From the NCBI GenBank assembly GCA_944358115.1, contig CALVQH010000006.1, forward strand, positions 1 through 41,066: a stretch of 41,066 nt of DNA, read 5' to 3'. This document shows, one piece after another, positions 8,360 through 16,860 of the stretch. The notes below the pieces were generated by a model. It had not been told where the DNA came from. It worked only from the letters and a program-made list of their open reading frames with translations, and did no database searches. The DNA comes from an uncultured Bacilli bacterium. GTDB taxonomy: Bacteria; Bacillota_I; Bacilli_A; RF39; UBA660. The translations under genes and the position numbers were made by a program. Numbering within the stretch: position 1 is the first letter of the stretch; each line of letters starts with the position of its first letter.

Positions 8360-8784
8360 CTCGTTATTCCCTCTTCTCTTTTTTGCTCTAAATCTAGTAA
8401 AGTACATAAAACAAAATTAAAAGCTTGACTTTCATTTGTATCCTTACTAGTATTTAGGCTTTCTATGAACATGCCATTATCGGTATATTGCCAAGTGGGA
8501 GTAGTTCCTTTTTCTTGCCGTTCCCACTTTATATTTTTTTCTTGAAGAACTGATAAATATGATAATAGATAATGAATCATTTCTTCACTTGCTTGTTCTT
8601 TATTGGGAGTTGCCAGCAAATATTTGTGATAAAGCATGCAGATATCCAGTTCTTTTTCTGTAGCGGGTAAATGTGATAAAAGAAAATTTTCTAAAACATT
8701 CATGAAATCTTCTGCAGAAACCTCTTTTAAATTTAAATATCCCCTTTTTACTAAATGATAATTCATAAAATTTTCTAAATTCAT
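8356..8784 (-). CDS. conserved hypothetical, upstream partner of MYG1
   Basis: I do not recognise this 142-residue soluble protein. It is mostly helical, with a short strand-like stretch around residues 85-108 (WERQEKGTTPTWQYTDNGMFI). No motif indicates catalysis. Its TGA overlaps the MYG1 ATG, so the two genes are co-transcribed and probably coupled. The promoter is TTGTCG-17-TATAAT just upstream. Confidence 0.7.
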   Translation of the reverse strand: MNLENFMNYHLVKRGYLNLKEVSAEDFMNVLENFLLSHLPATEKELDICMLYHKYLLATPNKEQASEEMIHYLLSYLSVLQEKNIKWERQEKGTTPTWQYTDNGMFIESLNTSKDTNESQAFNFVLCTLLDLEQKREEGITR

Positions 8785-8801
8785 TTTTCTTCACCAAGCT
8801 T

Positions 8802-8830
8802 ATTATACCTTTATTTTTACTTTTCGACAA
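8802..8830 (-). promoter_or_regulatory. promoter of the hypothetical-MYG1 operon
   Basis: TTGTCG (8825-8830), 17-bp spacer, TATAAT (8802-8807), followed by GGTGAAG before the ATG. Confidence 0.65.
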
Positions 8831-8831
8831 G

Positions 8832-8853
8832 AAAAAAAGCCTCTTTTGAAGCT
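8832..8853 (-). terminator. terminator of the LysM gene
   Basis: AGCTTC-AAAA-GAGGCT stem (one G-T pair) followed by a long T-run. Confidence 0.65.
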
Positions 8854-8854
8854 C

Positions 8855-9169
8855 TTATCCTCTACTTTTATAAACAAGTATTTGTTCTGGTAAAAGGTAA
8901 ACTGTATTATTATATTTTAGCATATTTTCTGGAGTTGTTTTAAAAGCTTGAGCAACTCCACTTAAAGTATCTCCTTCAGCAGTTATGTAATAGCTGTATC
9001 CACTTTTAGGAATTAATAATTCTTGATTTGGATAAATATATTCATTATCTTTAATTCCATTAATAGCCGCTAGTAATTTAGGATTAATGTTGTATTTTCT
9101 GGCGATCTCGTATAAATTATCACCCTTTTCAATTGTATAATAAGTAAAATAATTATTATTATCGTTCAA
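8855..9169 (-). CDS. small protein of two LysM domains
   Basis: The protein is almost nothing but two LysM repeats (YTIEKGDNLYEIARKYNI and YYITAEGDTLSGVAQAFKT), which bind N-acetylglucosamine-containing glycans such as peptidoglycan. No signal peptide, membrane segment or catalytic domain was seen. The start is probably a TTG at 9169, with GGAG 8 bases upstream (104 residues); a GTG at 9178 is possible but overlaps its own ribosome-binding site. Without an export signal, its place in the cell is unclear. Confidence 0.85.
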   Translation of the reverse strand: MNDNNNYFTYYTIEKGDNLYEIARKYNINPKLLAAINGIKDNEYIYPNQELLIPKSGYSYYITAEGDTLSGVAQAFKTTPENMLKYNNTVYLLPEQILVYKSRG

Positions 9170-9218
9170 CTTTCTCACTCCTCATCTATTTATAGGATAT
9201 GACAAAAGCACAAATTGG

Positions 9219-10313
9219 TTAATTTACATAGATCATATTTTCATAATTGAAATTCCATTCAAAATAGTTCAGTAATCTTTTCTTTCCTTCTAAAGGATTA
9301 AATACATATAGTGTATCTGTTTTTAAATAGAAAATATTGGCATCTTTTATTCTTACAATACTTGTTACCTCTTCATCAATATTTGTTGTAATATCTTTAT
9401 CCACATAATTCAGGGAAAGATTGCCATCTTCTAGAGTATATTCATAATTGGTTTTGGGAGTAAATTTTTTATTTTGATTAATTAATGTTTTGATTCCAAC
9501 ATTTTCCCATGTTCCCTTATTCAGCATTTTGGCTTTTATTTTTTCTAAATCGCCATTTTTGGCATTCCATTCATACATTATTTCTTCTTTATTATCGATG
9601 ATATATAATTTATTTTTTTCAAACCCTGGAAAATAACTATCAAAATAAATATCGCGATCTAAATCAGAAGTTTTTACATCCCCATTAGATAGAGATATCC
9701 TATAAAATTTATTGAAAGTATAGTTTGCTTCATAATCAGGTATAATTAAATAATCTTTGGTATAGCCAACTAAATTTATATTGTAGCGTTCTTGATCAAA
9801 AAGCTTTATTTTTTTTGTATCTTTTTCATTAATAAAATAAAAGCCATCATAATTCCATAATAAATAAGTATAATCTCTATTATAAATCGTAATATCTTCG
9901 TATTCTTCATCTAATTCTTTCTCTTCTTTTAAGAATTCTTCAGGAATTTGGCTTAATAAATTTTCATTTACGTTTTTATAATAGGTATTTTTTCCTTCTT
10001 CTACACATAAAGGAATCCATTCAATGATGCTGCCTGATGGAATTAGGCAAAAATTATTTTCATCTTCTATAATATCTACTTTTTCAATCAAGGTGCGATT
10101 ATGTTTATAACTACTTTCATATAAATAGTCTAGGACTACATCTTGATATTCCAATGTAAAATAGTAACTTTTGTTTTCTTTGTCATAGCTTTCACTAATT
10201 TTTACTTCATCGACCGTATATTCTTTGGTATAATCGACAGCTCGAAAGAAAAAAAAGATGAAAATAATAAATAGAGCAACAATGGTTATTTGCAATATTT
10301 TTAACTTCTTCAT
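9219..10313 (-). CDS. membrane-anchored extracytoplasmic protein, unknown
   Basis: The 364-residue protein has an uncleaved signal-anchor helix at about 5-24 and a long outer domain rich in Tyr, Asp and Glu. Repeated short strand-turn segments (YTYLLWNYDGFYFINEKD, YTKDYLIIPD, KLYIIDNKEEIMYEW, NIFYLKTDTLYVFNPLEGKKRLL) suggest a beta-propeller-like sensor or scaffold. It starts 9 bp after the PH-domain gene, with AGGTGAG as ribosome-binding site, so the two form an operon. No enzyme motif was found. Confidence 0.75.
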   Translation of the reverse strand: MKKLKILQITIVALFIIFIFFFFRAVDYTKEYTVDEVKISESYDKENKSYYFTLEYQDVVLDYLYESSYKHNRTLIEKVDIIEDENNFCLIPSGSIIEWIPLCVEEGKNTYYKNVNENLLSQIPEEFLKEEKELDEEYEDITIYNRDYTYLLWNYDGFYFINEKDTKKIKLFDQERYNINLVGYTKDYLIIPDYEANYTFNKFYRISLSNGDVKTSDLDRDIYFDSYFPGFEKNKLYIIDNKEEIMYEWNAKNGDLEKIKAKMLNKGTWENVGIKTLINQNKKFTPKTNYEYTLEDGNLSLNYVDKDITTNIDEEVTSIVRIKDANIFYLKTDTLYVFNPLEGKKRLLNYFEWNFNYENMIYVN

Positions 10314-10322
10314 TACTCACCT

Positions 10323-10769
10323 TTATTCATAATTGGGATTTTGACCATATTTTTTCTTTTCTTCCATCATAAATTCAGATATTTCTGTTTCTATCTCACG
10401 CAAAGAATCTTTGGCAAGATTGGTAATGACAACCTCTTCTTTTACCGTATCAATTGTTACCTTTCCCCAAATAAGGCCAGAATATACTTGCATATCATTA
10501 TAAAGGTCTGGTGTAATACTACTTAGGAAATAACCCCAAACAACTCTTTTTTGACCAATTAAAATTCTTTTGTTTGTGATTGCAATTACGGCAGTAGAAG
10601 ATACGTCATACCATTTATCATTTTTTTGCCCAGCAAAGGCATAACGAACTGTTTCTCCGGGATTTAAATGTTCTTCAATTACGGCACTATGTTTTTTTAA
10701 GCGCCACCAAGTTACACCTCCTGGAAATTTCTTTTTATATAACATGACATGATCATATACTTGTCCCAT
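10323..10769 (-). CDS. bacterial PH-domain-like protein
   Basis: The start is at 10769, with GGTGATT as ribosome-binding site (148 residues). The core at about 30-130 has the bacterial PH-domain order: HLNPGETVRYAFAGQ, a central strand pair with TAVIAITNKRILIGQKR, then SGLIWGKVTIDTVKEEVVITNL and a C-terminal helix that caps the barrel. The phrase AITNKRILI is typical of these domains. No membrane segment is present. It is likely an intracellular partner of the membrane protein downstream in the same operon. Confidence 0.72.
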   Translation of the reverse strand: MGQVYDHVMLYKKKFPGGVTWWRLKKHSAVIEEHLNPGETVRYAFAGQKNDKWYDVSSTAVIAITNKRILIGQKRVVWGYFLSSITPDLYNDMQVYSGLIWGKVTIDTVKEEVVITNLAKDSLREIETEISEFMMEEKKKYGQNPNYE

Positions 10770-10787
10770 TTTAATCACCACACTTTT

Positions 10788-10816
10788 ATTTTATAATAAA
10801 TTCTTATTCTTTTCAA
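10788..10816 (-). promoter_or_regulatory. promoter of the PH-domain operon
   Basis: TTGAAA (10811-10816), 17-bp spacer, TAAAAT (10788-10793). Confidence 0.6.
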
Positions 10817-10831
10817 GGCTTTAATTTAGGC

Positions 10832-10855
10832 AAAAGAAAAAGCACCGAGGTGCTT
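10832..10855 (-). terminator. terminator of the hsp20 gene
   Basis: AAGCACC/GGTGCTT stem with a two-base loop and T-rich tail, overlapping the stop. Confidence 0.7.
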
Positions 10856-11240
10856 AATCAATATTTATAACTTTTTTAGATACGTTTTCATCTTTTTTAG
10901 GAGCAGTAACTCTTAGAGTACCATCTTTGAATTCAGCTTTAATGCTGTCTTCTTCAATATCGCCTAGATAGAAAGAACGAGATACTTTTCCGTAAAATCT
11001 TTCACGTCTAATATATTTCTTATCTTCTTTTTCTTCTTTCTCATCTTTCTTTTCAGCACTAATTGTTAAAGTACCTTTATTGAATTCGATATCAATATCG
11101 TCCTTTGTAAAGCCTGGCATATCAAGTTCTAAATTGTAGTTGCCATCTTTCTCATAAATATCGCATTTCATTTTTGGAGTATCACTCTCTAAAAAACTAT
11201 CAAACATATCATCTAAAAACATTTTTCTTGGTAACATCAT
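10854..11240 (-). CDS. Hsp20/alpha-crystallin small heat-shock protein
   Basis: The protein has 128 residues from the ATG at 11240, with AAAGGAAG 8 bases upstream. It has a short N-terminus (MFLDDMFDSF) and a full alpha-crystallin domain: NLELDMPGFTKDDIDIEFNKGTLTISAEK, a Lys/Glu-rich loop, YGKVSRSFYLGDIEEDSIKAEFKDGTLRVTAPK. Such proteins form oligomers that hold unfolding proteins for ATP-dependent chaperones. A CIRCE operator lies upstream, so heat control by HrcA is expected; hrcA itself is outside this window. Confidence 0.96.
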   Translation of the reverse strand: MMLPRKMFLDDMFDSFLESDTPKMKCDIYEKDGNYNLELDMPGFTKDDIDIEFNKGTLTISAEKKDEKEEKEDKKYIRRERFYGKVSRSFYLGDIEEDSIKAEFKDGTLRVTAPKKDENVSKKVINID

Positions 11241-11263
11241 AACCATCTTCCTTTCACGAGTAT

Positions 11264-11292
11264 AATATACCACTTTTATTAGCACTTGTCAA
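11264..11292 (-). promoter_or_regulatory. hsp20 promoter
   Basis: TTGACA (11287-11292), 17-bp spacer, TATATT (11264-11269). The -35 lies inside the CIRCE operator, so a bound repressor would block RNA polymerase directly. Confidence 0.8.
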
Positions 11293-11305
11293 GCACAAGT
11301 GCTAA
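11279..11305. promoter_or_regulatory. CIRCE operator (HrcA binding site)
   Basis: TTAGCACTT, a 9-base spacer, then AAGTGCTAA is a perfect 9-9-9 inverted repeat. It differs from the CIRCE consensus TTAGCACTC-N9-GAGTGCTAA only at the innermost base of each arm. It overlaps the hsp20 -35 box. Confidence 0.92.
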
Positions 11306-11342
11306 CTATTTTTATTATATGTAAAATATTGTAAATTATACG

Positions 11343-11365
11343 AAAAAAAGTAGGATTTCCTACTT
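11343..11365 (-). terminator. terminator of the DUF308 gene
   Basis: AAGTAGGA/TCCTACTT stem followed by seven T's, overlapping the stop. Confidence 0.75.
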
Positions 11366-11965
11366 ATTTTTATTTGATTTCAATAATTCTAATATGTCTT
11401 TTGCTTTGGTATATAACATGATAGAATTACAAATTTCAAGTATACTAGCTAGAATAATAAATATTCCCGTTGCTTCTACTAAATCCATAGAGGCCATTGG
11501 ATTAATCATAATAAAGATTCCAAATACTAGTAATATAATTGCAATTACTAACATTAATGACCAGCCGTCATAACCATATTTTTTTAAATTAAGGGAATCA
11601 ATGATTTTGCTTACAGATATAATGATGAGATAAATTCCTAGAGCAAATGTTAATATTTTAATAATTTCAAAGGGATTGATGATTACAAGTAAGCCTGTCA
11701 GAATTGCTAATATTCCCCATAATATGTTAAGAGCAAATAAGGGATTGTTATCTCTTACTATAAATTCATAAATAGCAAATATACCAAAGATAATCATATA
11801 GATTCCTAATATGATTCCTGTTAATTCTAAGGTGATTACCGGATTTAAATAAATAATAATTCCAAATATGAGAAATAAAGCATTTAAAATAATACTTCCT
11901 AGTAAAATTTTACTAAAGTTTAGTTTTATTCTGTCTAATAAAGTTTTTTCTTTTTTCTTTGTCAT
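11360..11965 (-). CDS. DUF308 (HdeD-like) membrane protein
   Basis: The ATG at 11965 is preceded by AGGAGGATC, giving 201 residues. Six hydrophobic segments form three tandem two-helix repeats, each with a short I-x-x-NP turn (YLNPVITLELTG, IINPFEIIKILTF, MINPMASMDLVEA), the hallmark of DUF308/HdeD proteins. E. coli HdeD is linked to acid resistance, but most relatives are uncharacterised. It is divergent from femX, with the two promoters back to back. Confidence 0.9.
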   Translation of the reverse strand: MTKKKEKTLLDRIKLNFSKILLGSIILNALFLIFGIIIYLNPVITLELTGIILGIYMIIFGIFAIYEFIVRDNNPLFALNILWGILAILTGLLVIINPFEIIKILTFALGIYLIIISVSKIIDSLNLKKYGYDGWSLMLVIAIILLVFGIFIMINPMASMDLVEATGIFIILASILEICNSIMLYTKAKDILELLKSNKNK

Positions 11966-11984
11966 AATGATCCTCCTATTTATA

Positions 11985-12013
11985 ATTATAACTTTAATTT
12001 TCTGTGTAGTCAA
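11985..12013 (-). promoter_or_regulatory. promoter of the DUF308 gene
   Basis: TTGACT (12008-12013), 17-bp spacer, TATAAT (11985-11990). Confidence 0.75.
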
Positions 12014-12021
12014 TCAAATTC

Positions 12022-12050
12022 TAGACAGAAATCTATTCTTGTGTTATAAT
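12022..12050 (+). promoter_or_regulatory. promoter of femX
   Basis: TAGACA (12022-12027), 17-bp spacer, TATAAT (12045-12050); divergent from the DUF308 promoter. Confidence 0.65.
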
Positions 12051-12080
12051 AGCTCATTATTGATGAAGGGGGTAAATATC

Positions 12081-13322
12081 ATGCATATTAAGGAATTATC
12101 GATTGCAGAATTCGATGGATTTGCTCGTAACTATCCAATTAGTTCTTATTATCAAAGCTCACAATATGCTCTTTTTATGACGGAATTTGGTTATGATTAT
12201 GAATTTATTGGCTTGGTAGATGAACTTGGTGTTATTCAAGCAGCTGCTTTAATTCTCATCAAAAAAATTGGTTTTTCTTACAAGTATGGTTATTCTCCTA
12301 AGGGATTCTTAATTGATTATTTTGATCAAGATTTATTAAAAAAATTTACAGAAGCGATTAAGGAATATTATCAAAAAAGACTGGTTTTTATTAAAATTAA
12401 TCCGGAAATTGCCATTGGTGAAATTGATCCAACAACAAAGCTTACTAATTATAATCAAAATATTATTATTCGCGATTATTTAAAAGATTTAGGATTTACA
12501 AAACTAAAAGATAATAAATATTTTGAAAGTTTATTTCCTCGATATAATGCAATTTTAAATCTTCAAGAATATTCTTTTTCCCAATTACAAAAGAATACAA
12601 AAAATAAGATACGAAAAGGAATCAAAAGAGGACTTGTTTTTGAGAAGAAGAATCGTGATAGTTTAGATACTTTATTTCAATTTGTTAGACGGAAAAAAGA
12701 TATTGATCCTTTTTATTATAAAAATTATTATAATGTTTTCGACTCGATTGGGGCTGCTGATATCTTTTTGGTAAAAATTGATTTTCATCAATATTTGATA
12801 AACAGTAAAGCTTTATATGATCAAGAATTAGAGCGAAATAATGAAATTTCTAAAAAGCTTATTGAACACGCAAATGAAGCAAATATTAAAGAAAAGATGA
12901 ATTCTGATCGTATTTTACTTTCTTATAAGAATGATATTGAACTAGCAACAAAAGGATTACGAGAAAATAAAGAAGTTTATATTGCTGGAGCTTTTGTCAT
13001 TCGTTATTTAAATCGGGTTCATATTGTTATTAGTGGATATGATAAGAGATATAAACAATTTGATCCTAATTATTTCTTACATTATCAGATTTTAGAATAT
13101 TATAAAAATCAATTTAAATTTGTTGATTTAAATGGCATGACAGGTGATTTTACGGTTCATAATCCATATTATGGGCTAAATCAATTTAAGCTTGGATTTA
13201 GGCCGCATATTTATGAATTTATTGGAGAATTTGATCTTATTATCAATGAACATGCCTATCATCATCTTATAAAAAAGGGATTATTAGCTCGAGAATTTAA
13301 TAAAAAAACGAAAGAAGTTTAA
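12081..13322 (+). CDS. FemABX-family aminoacyltransferase (peptidoglycan cross-bridge)
   Basis: The start at 12081 follows AAGGGGG. The open frame extends upstream but that part overlaps the divergent promoters, so the protein is taken as 413 residues. FemABX enzymes use aminoacyl-tRNA to add amino acids to the stem-peptide Lys of lipid II. Visible family features are the N-terminal SYYQSSQYALFMTEFGYDYEFIGL, the GNAT-like halves, a charged coiled-coil arm at about 230-290, and a C-terminal HYQILEYYKNQFKFVDLNGMTG..NPYYGLNQFKLGFRP block. The added amino acid cannot be told from sequence. The gene converges with sipW and shares a terminator with it. Confidence 0.92.
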   Translation: MHIKELSIAEFDGFARNYPISSYYQSSQYALFMTEFGYDYEFIGLVDELGVIQAAALILIKKIGFSYKYGYSPKGFLIDYFDQDLLKKFTEAIKEYYQKRLVFIKINPEIAIGEIDPTTKLTNYNQNIIIRDYLKDLGFTKLKDNKYFESLFPRYNAILNLQEYSFSQLQKNTKNKIRKGIKRGLVFEKKNRDSLDTLFQFVRRKKDIDPFYYKNYYNVFDSIGAADIFLVKIDFHQYLINSKALYDQELERNNEISKKLIEHANEANIKEKMNSDRILLSYKNDIELATKGLRENKEVYIAGAFVIRYLNRVHIVISGYDKRYKQFDPNYFLHYQILEYYKNQFKFVDLNGMTGDFTVHNPYYGLNQFKLGFRPHIYEFIGEFDLIINEHAYHHLIKKGLLAREFNKKTKEV

Positions 13323-13345
13323 TTATTTTTTCTTTCGTTTTTGTT
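13302..13345. terminator. bidirectional terminator between femX and sipW
   Basis: AAACGAAAGAA (13306-13316) pairs with TTCTTTCGTTT (13330-13340), with A's before and T's after, so it works on both strands. Both stop codons, at 13320-13322 and 13323-13325, lie in its loop. Confidence 0.75.
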
Positions 13346-14111
13346 TGTCATTTTCTTTTTTGTCCTTATTCTTTTTCTTTTCTACTACTTTAACAGATGG
13401 TTCGTGATAGTATTCTTTGGTTCCTGTATTTTCACTTAATAATTTACGCTTAATGTCTTCTTTTCGCTTCTTTTCGGTTGCTATTTTCTTTGGATCTTTT
13501 TTCTTTTTCTCATTCATCTTATTAGCGCTTTCTTTAATTGATGAAAGTCTAGTAATTCTTAATATATCACGAATAATAATTACAAGTGCTGGTATTAAAA
13601 TGAAGAATAACCATCCAATACCAGAAGCTAGAAATTGTTGAATATGGCCAAGTCCTGGAATTCTTATGATTACTTTTCCTATTACATTGTTATATTTGGC
13701 ACATAATTCATCTTCAATAGGATTGGCATCTCCTTTAGTAACAAAACAAACATTTCCATCAGGATCAGTTGTAATTGCCTTAATACGATGGGTAATTGTC
13801 ATGCCAATACTCACAGGACTGGAAGAACGGAAAGTAATAACATCGCCCACTTTTAAATCATTTGGATCATCTATTCGCATATTAATTACCGCATCAAATT
13901 GATTAATATTTGGTGTCATTGAACCAGTTGCAATGGTGTAGATAGAAAATTTAGGTTCATATCCAGCACCTTTACTTACATAGATTTTATTAGCTATATA
14001 ATAATATAATAAAAAGATAGCAATTAACAATAAGATAATAAATAGGGCCCATGATAAGATTTTAAAGAAAATATGTATTAGCGTGCGCCATGAAAACGAT
14101 TTGTTTTTCAT
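13323..14111 (-). CDS. sipW: SipW-type (ER-type) signal peptidase I
   Basis: The 262-residue integral membrane protease has a membrane helix at about 18-40, catalytic Ser64 in ATGSMTP, and His108 in THRI where the bacterial type has Lys. That Ser-His form marks the ER/archaeal/SipW class. The box TKGDANPIED (126-134) and a second membrane helix at 163-182 follow. The C-terminal 75 residues are an extremely basic Lys-rich cytoplasmic tail. SipW processes TasA/camelysin-type precursors in Bacillus; three or four likely substrates lie in this window, two of them directly upstream. The start follows AGGAGGGG, with a TTGTAA-17-TATAAT promoter. Confidence 0.93.
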   Translation of the reverse strand: MKNKSFSWRTLIHIFFKILSWALFIILLLIAIFLLYYYIANKIYVSKGAGYEPKFSIYTIATGSMTPNINQFDAVINMRIDDPNDLKVGDVITFRSSSPVSIGMTITHRIKAITTDPDGNVCFVTKGDANPIEDELCAKYNNVIGKVIIRIPGLGHIQQFLASGIGWLFFILIPALVIIIRDILRITRLSSIKESANKMNEKKKKDPKKIATEKKRKEDIKRKLLSENTGTKEYYHEPSVKVVEKKKNKDKKENDKQKRKKK

Positions 14112-14137
14112 TTAAGGCCCCTCCTATTCTAATATAT

Positions 14138-14166
14138 ATTATAGCCTATTACTTTATAAATTACAA
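14138..14166 (-). promoter_or_regulatory. sipW promoter
   Basis: TTGTAA (14161-14166), 17-bp spacer, TATAAT (14138-14143). Confidence 0.65.
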
Positions 14167-14177
14167 GATGATTATAC

Positions 14178-14210
14178 GAAAAAAATTCTATCTTTTTCAT
14201 AGAATTTTTT
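14178..14210. terminator. hairpin between the repeat-protein gene and sipW
   Basis: AAAATTCTAT/ATAGAATTTT stem flanked by A- and T-runs, so either strand could terminate here. Confidence 0.5.
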
Positions 14211-14220
14211 ATTTAAAAAG

Positions 14221-14246
14221 AAAAAAGAATGAGTATTTCATTCTTT
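14221..14246 (-). terminator. terminator of the repeat-protein gene
   Basis: AAGAATGA/TCATTCTT stem then T-run, at the stop codon. Confidence 0.65.
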
Positions 14247-16836
14247 ATCTTGCAGATACAATTTGAATTTCTACTGTACCACTATAATTTTGACCTTGAT
14301 CATAATCTTGTGGAGCACCAATTTCTACAAATTCATAATTGATTTGGAATGTTGCAGTCTCACCTGGAGCGATAACAAGATTACTTGCAATTGTCGAATC
14401 ACTCTTTAAAGCTGGAGTTTGACTTACAAGTGTCTGACCATCTTTTACAAGACTATAGACAAAGTTGTTACTAGTAAATGTGTTTGCAACATTGATTAGA
14501 TTAACATTATAAACTACCGTTCTATTTGAATTATTCTTAACTGTAAATTCATGGGTTCCTGTCCATCCAGGAGTAATGTTATTTGCTTTCATTGGTTTTG
14601 TAAAGCTTACAGTTAAGATTCCATTTTCAGCAGTACCAATTTCAACATCACTATTTCCATCTTCGGAAGTTGAAGGGGTTTCCGCTTTATTAATTGTTAC
14701 ATAGTATGTTTTCGTATTTCCATTTTGAGCAATAACTGTAATAGATACTCTTGTTGAATTGCTAGTTAAATTTACAGTTCCTGCACCAATTATTCTTGCT
14801 TTAGCATTTACTGCTGTTGCACTAATGTTTACACTTGTTAAATCATTATCTACTTCTACAGTATATTCGGTAACGTCACTATCAAAGTTTGGTTTTAAAG
14901 TGTAATTGCCAACTTTTAAGCTACTTAAATCAGCATTACTATATAATTCACCAACACAGTTAGTATCACATACACCATCGCCATTAATATCACAGTTTAA
15001 ATCGCATGTTCCATTTCCATCTAAATCAATATTTGTATCTGGAATACCATCATTATTGGTATCACAGTTTAGATCGCAAACGCCATCACCATTGGTATCT
15101 TGATCTTTTAGATTTTCATCTGGCTTACCGTCACCATCAGTATCTACGTTGATATCTGGCTTACCATCACCATCAATATCAATATTAATGTCTGGTTTAC
15201 CATCACCGTCGGTATCACAATTACGATCGCATACACCATCATGGTCATCATCAATATTGATATCAGGATTTCCATCGCCGTCTACATCAATATTGGTATC
15301 AGGTTTACCATCATTATTTGTATCACAGTTTAGATCACAGATGCCATCACCATTGGTATCTTGGTTAAGTAGATTATCATCTGGTTTTCCATCACCATCA
15401 GTATCAATATTTACATCTGGTTTGCCATCTTTATCAATATCAATATTAATATCTGGCTTACCATCACCGTCAGTATCGACATTTAAATCAGGATTTCCAT
15501 CACCATCTAAATCGATGTTAATATCTGGAATACCATCATTATCAGTATCACAGTTTAAATCACATACACCATCATTATTGGTATCTTGGTTAGTTAAGTT
15601 TTCATCTGGTTTACCATCACCGTTTGTATCAACATTGAAATCAGGTTTGCCATCACCATCATAATCAATATTAATGTCTGGTTTACCATCATTATTCGTA
15701 TCACAATTTAGATCACACACACCATCATTATTACTATCAATATTTAAATCTGGTTTGCCATCATTATTCGTATCACAATTTAAATCACATACGCCATCAT
15801 TGTTATTATCGATATTAATATCTGGTTTGCCATCGCCATTGGTATCACAATTTAGATCACATATACCATCACCATCCGTATCGATATTTAAATCTGGATC
15901 TCCATCACCATCGATATCAATGTTAATATCTGGTTTGCCATCATAATTGGTATCACAATTTAAATCACATACGCCATCATCATTTGTATCTTGATTTGTT
16001 AAATTTTCATCTGGTTTGCCATCGCCATCGGTATCCACATTAATGTCTGGTTTTCCGTCACCATCGATATCAATATTCATATCTGGTTTGCCATCATTAT
16101 TGGTATCACAATTTAGATCACATACGCCATCATTGTTTGTATCAATATTTAAGTCTGGTTTACCATCACCATCGGTATCAATATTTGTATCTGGGAAGCC
16201 ATCATTATTCGTATCACAATTTAAGTCACAGATACCGTCACCGTCAGTATCTTGATTCATTAAGTTTTCGTCTGGTTTTCCGTCACCATCGGTATCCACG
16301 TTGATATCAGGTTTACCATCGCCATTTGAATCAATATTAATGTCTGGTTTTTTATCACCATCAGTATCACAGTTTACATCACATGTATTGGTATTATCAA
16401 AATCAATGTTAATATCTGGCCAGCCATCACCATCTAAATCCAAATTCATATCTGGCTCACCGTCGCCATCCGTATCTTTATTAACTAAGTTAACATCTGG
16501 TTTGCCATCACCGTCCGTATCAATATTAAAGTGTGGCACTCTATCACCTTTATAATCAATGTTTAAATCTGGTTTGCCATCGCCATCGGTATCACAGTTT
16601 ACATCACAAATACCATCACCATCAATATCAATATTTAAATCTGGAATTCCATCGCCATTCGTATCACAGTTAATGGTACAAGTTCTTTCCTTACCTGACA
16701 AAGAAAAGATAATTCCTAATATCGTAACTAATATTATCAATAAACATAAAATAATAATTACGATTGTCTTTCTGTTGTTTTCCTTCTTCTCCTCTTCTAA
16801 TAGTGCATATTGTTCTTGTAAATTTTCATTGTTCAT
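14245..16836 (-). CDS. membrane-anchored surface protein with 46 thrombospondin type-3-like calcium-binding repeats
   Basis: The start is at 16836, with GGGAG 8 bases upstream (863 residues). Residues 1-23 are cytoplasmic and 24-46 form a signal anchor. Residues of about 57-627 are 46 tandem 12-residue units of the form DxDGDGxPDxNI, each an EF-loop-like acidic site as in TSP type-3 and dockerin repeats. Many units carry Cys as GxCDxNCD. Next comes a cadherin-like beta-sandwich (about 632-715: DLSSLKVGNYTLKPNFDSDV..TEYTVEV..NGNTKTYYVTINKA), then a C-terminal beta domain (about 735-863) reminiscent of TasA/camelysin folds. It lies between a TasA-like gene and sipW. A rigid, calcium-stabilised stalk in the matrix or envelope is the likely role. 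No LPxTG motif was seen. Confidence 0.88.
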   Translation of the reverse strand: MNNENLQEQYALLEEEKKENNRKTIVIIILCLLIILVTILGIIFSLSGKERTCTINCDTNGDGIPDLNIDIDGDGICDVNCDTDGDGKPDLNIDYKGDRVPHFNIDTDGDGKPDVNLVNKDTDGDGEPDMNLDLDGDGWPDINIDFDNTNTCDVNCDTDGDKKPDINIDSNGDGKPDINVDTDGDGKPDENLMNQDTDGDGICDLNCDTNNDGFPDTNIDTDGDGKPDLNIDTNNDGVCDLNCDTNNDGKPDMNIDIDGDGKPDINVDTDGDGKPDENLTNQDTNDDGVCDLNCDTNYDGKPDINIDIDGDGDPDLNIDTDGDGICDLNCDTNGDGKPDINIDNNNDGVCDLNCDTNNDGKPDLNIDSNNDGVCDLNCDTNNDGKPDINIDYDGDGKPDFNVDTNGDGKPDENLTNQDTNNDGVCDLNCDTDNDGIPDINIDLDGDGNPDLNVDTDGDGKPDINIDIDKDGKPDVNIDTDGDGKPDDNLLNQDTNGDGICDLNCDTNNDGKPDTNIDVDGDGNPDINIDDDHDGVCDRNCDTDGDGKPDINIDIDGDGKPDINVDTDGDGKPDENLKDQDTNGDGVCDLNCDTNNDGIPDTNIDLDGNGTCDLNCDINGDGVCDTNCVGELYSNADLSSLKVGNYTLKPNFDSDVTEYTVEVDNDLTSVNISATAVNAKARIIGAGTVNLTSNSTRVSITVIAQNGNTKTYYVTINKAETPSTSEDGNSDVEIGTAENGILTVSFTKPMKANNITPGWTGTHEFTVKNNSNRTVVYNVNLINVANTFTSNNFVYSLVKDGQTLVSQTPALKSDSTIASNLVIAPGETATFQINYEFVEIGAPQDYDQGQNYSGTVEIQIVSAR
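14955..16668 (-). repeat. 36-bp coding tandem repeat array (46 units)
   Basis: The DNA repeats with a 36-bp period, interrupted by six short insertions encoding NLxNQ-like tetra/pentapeptides. Insertions follow units 5, 11, 18, 29, 35 and 42, so the spacing 6, 7, 11, 6, 7 repeats with a 24-unit period. Units 12-20 align well with 36-44. This shows growth by segmental duplication, not only unit-by-unit slippage. Confidence 0.9.
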
Positions 16837-16860
16837 TTGGAACACTCCCTACTATTTAAA

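Noticed and set aside
14955-16668. 36-bp periodic repeats resembling a CRISPR array
   Set aside because: The period has no unique spacers; every unit is in frame and codes for an acidic calcium-binding motif inside one long gene.
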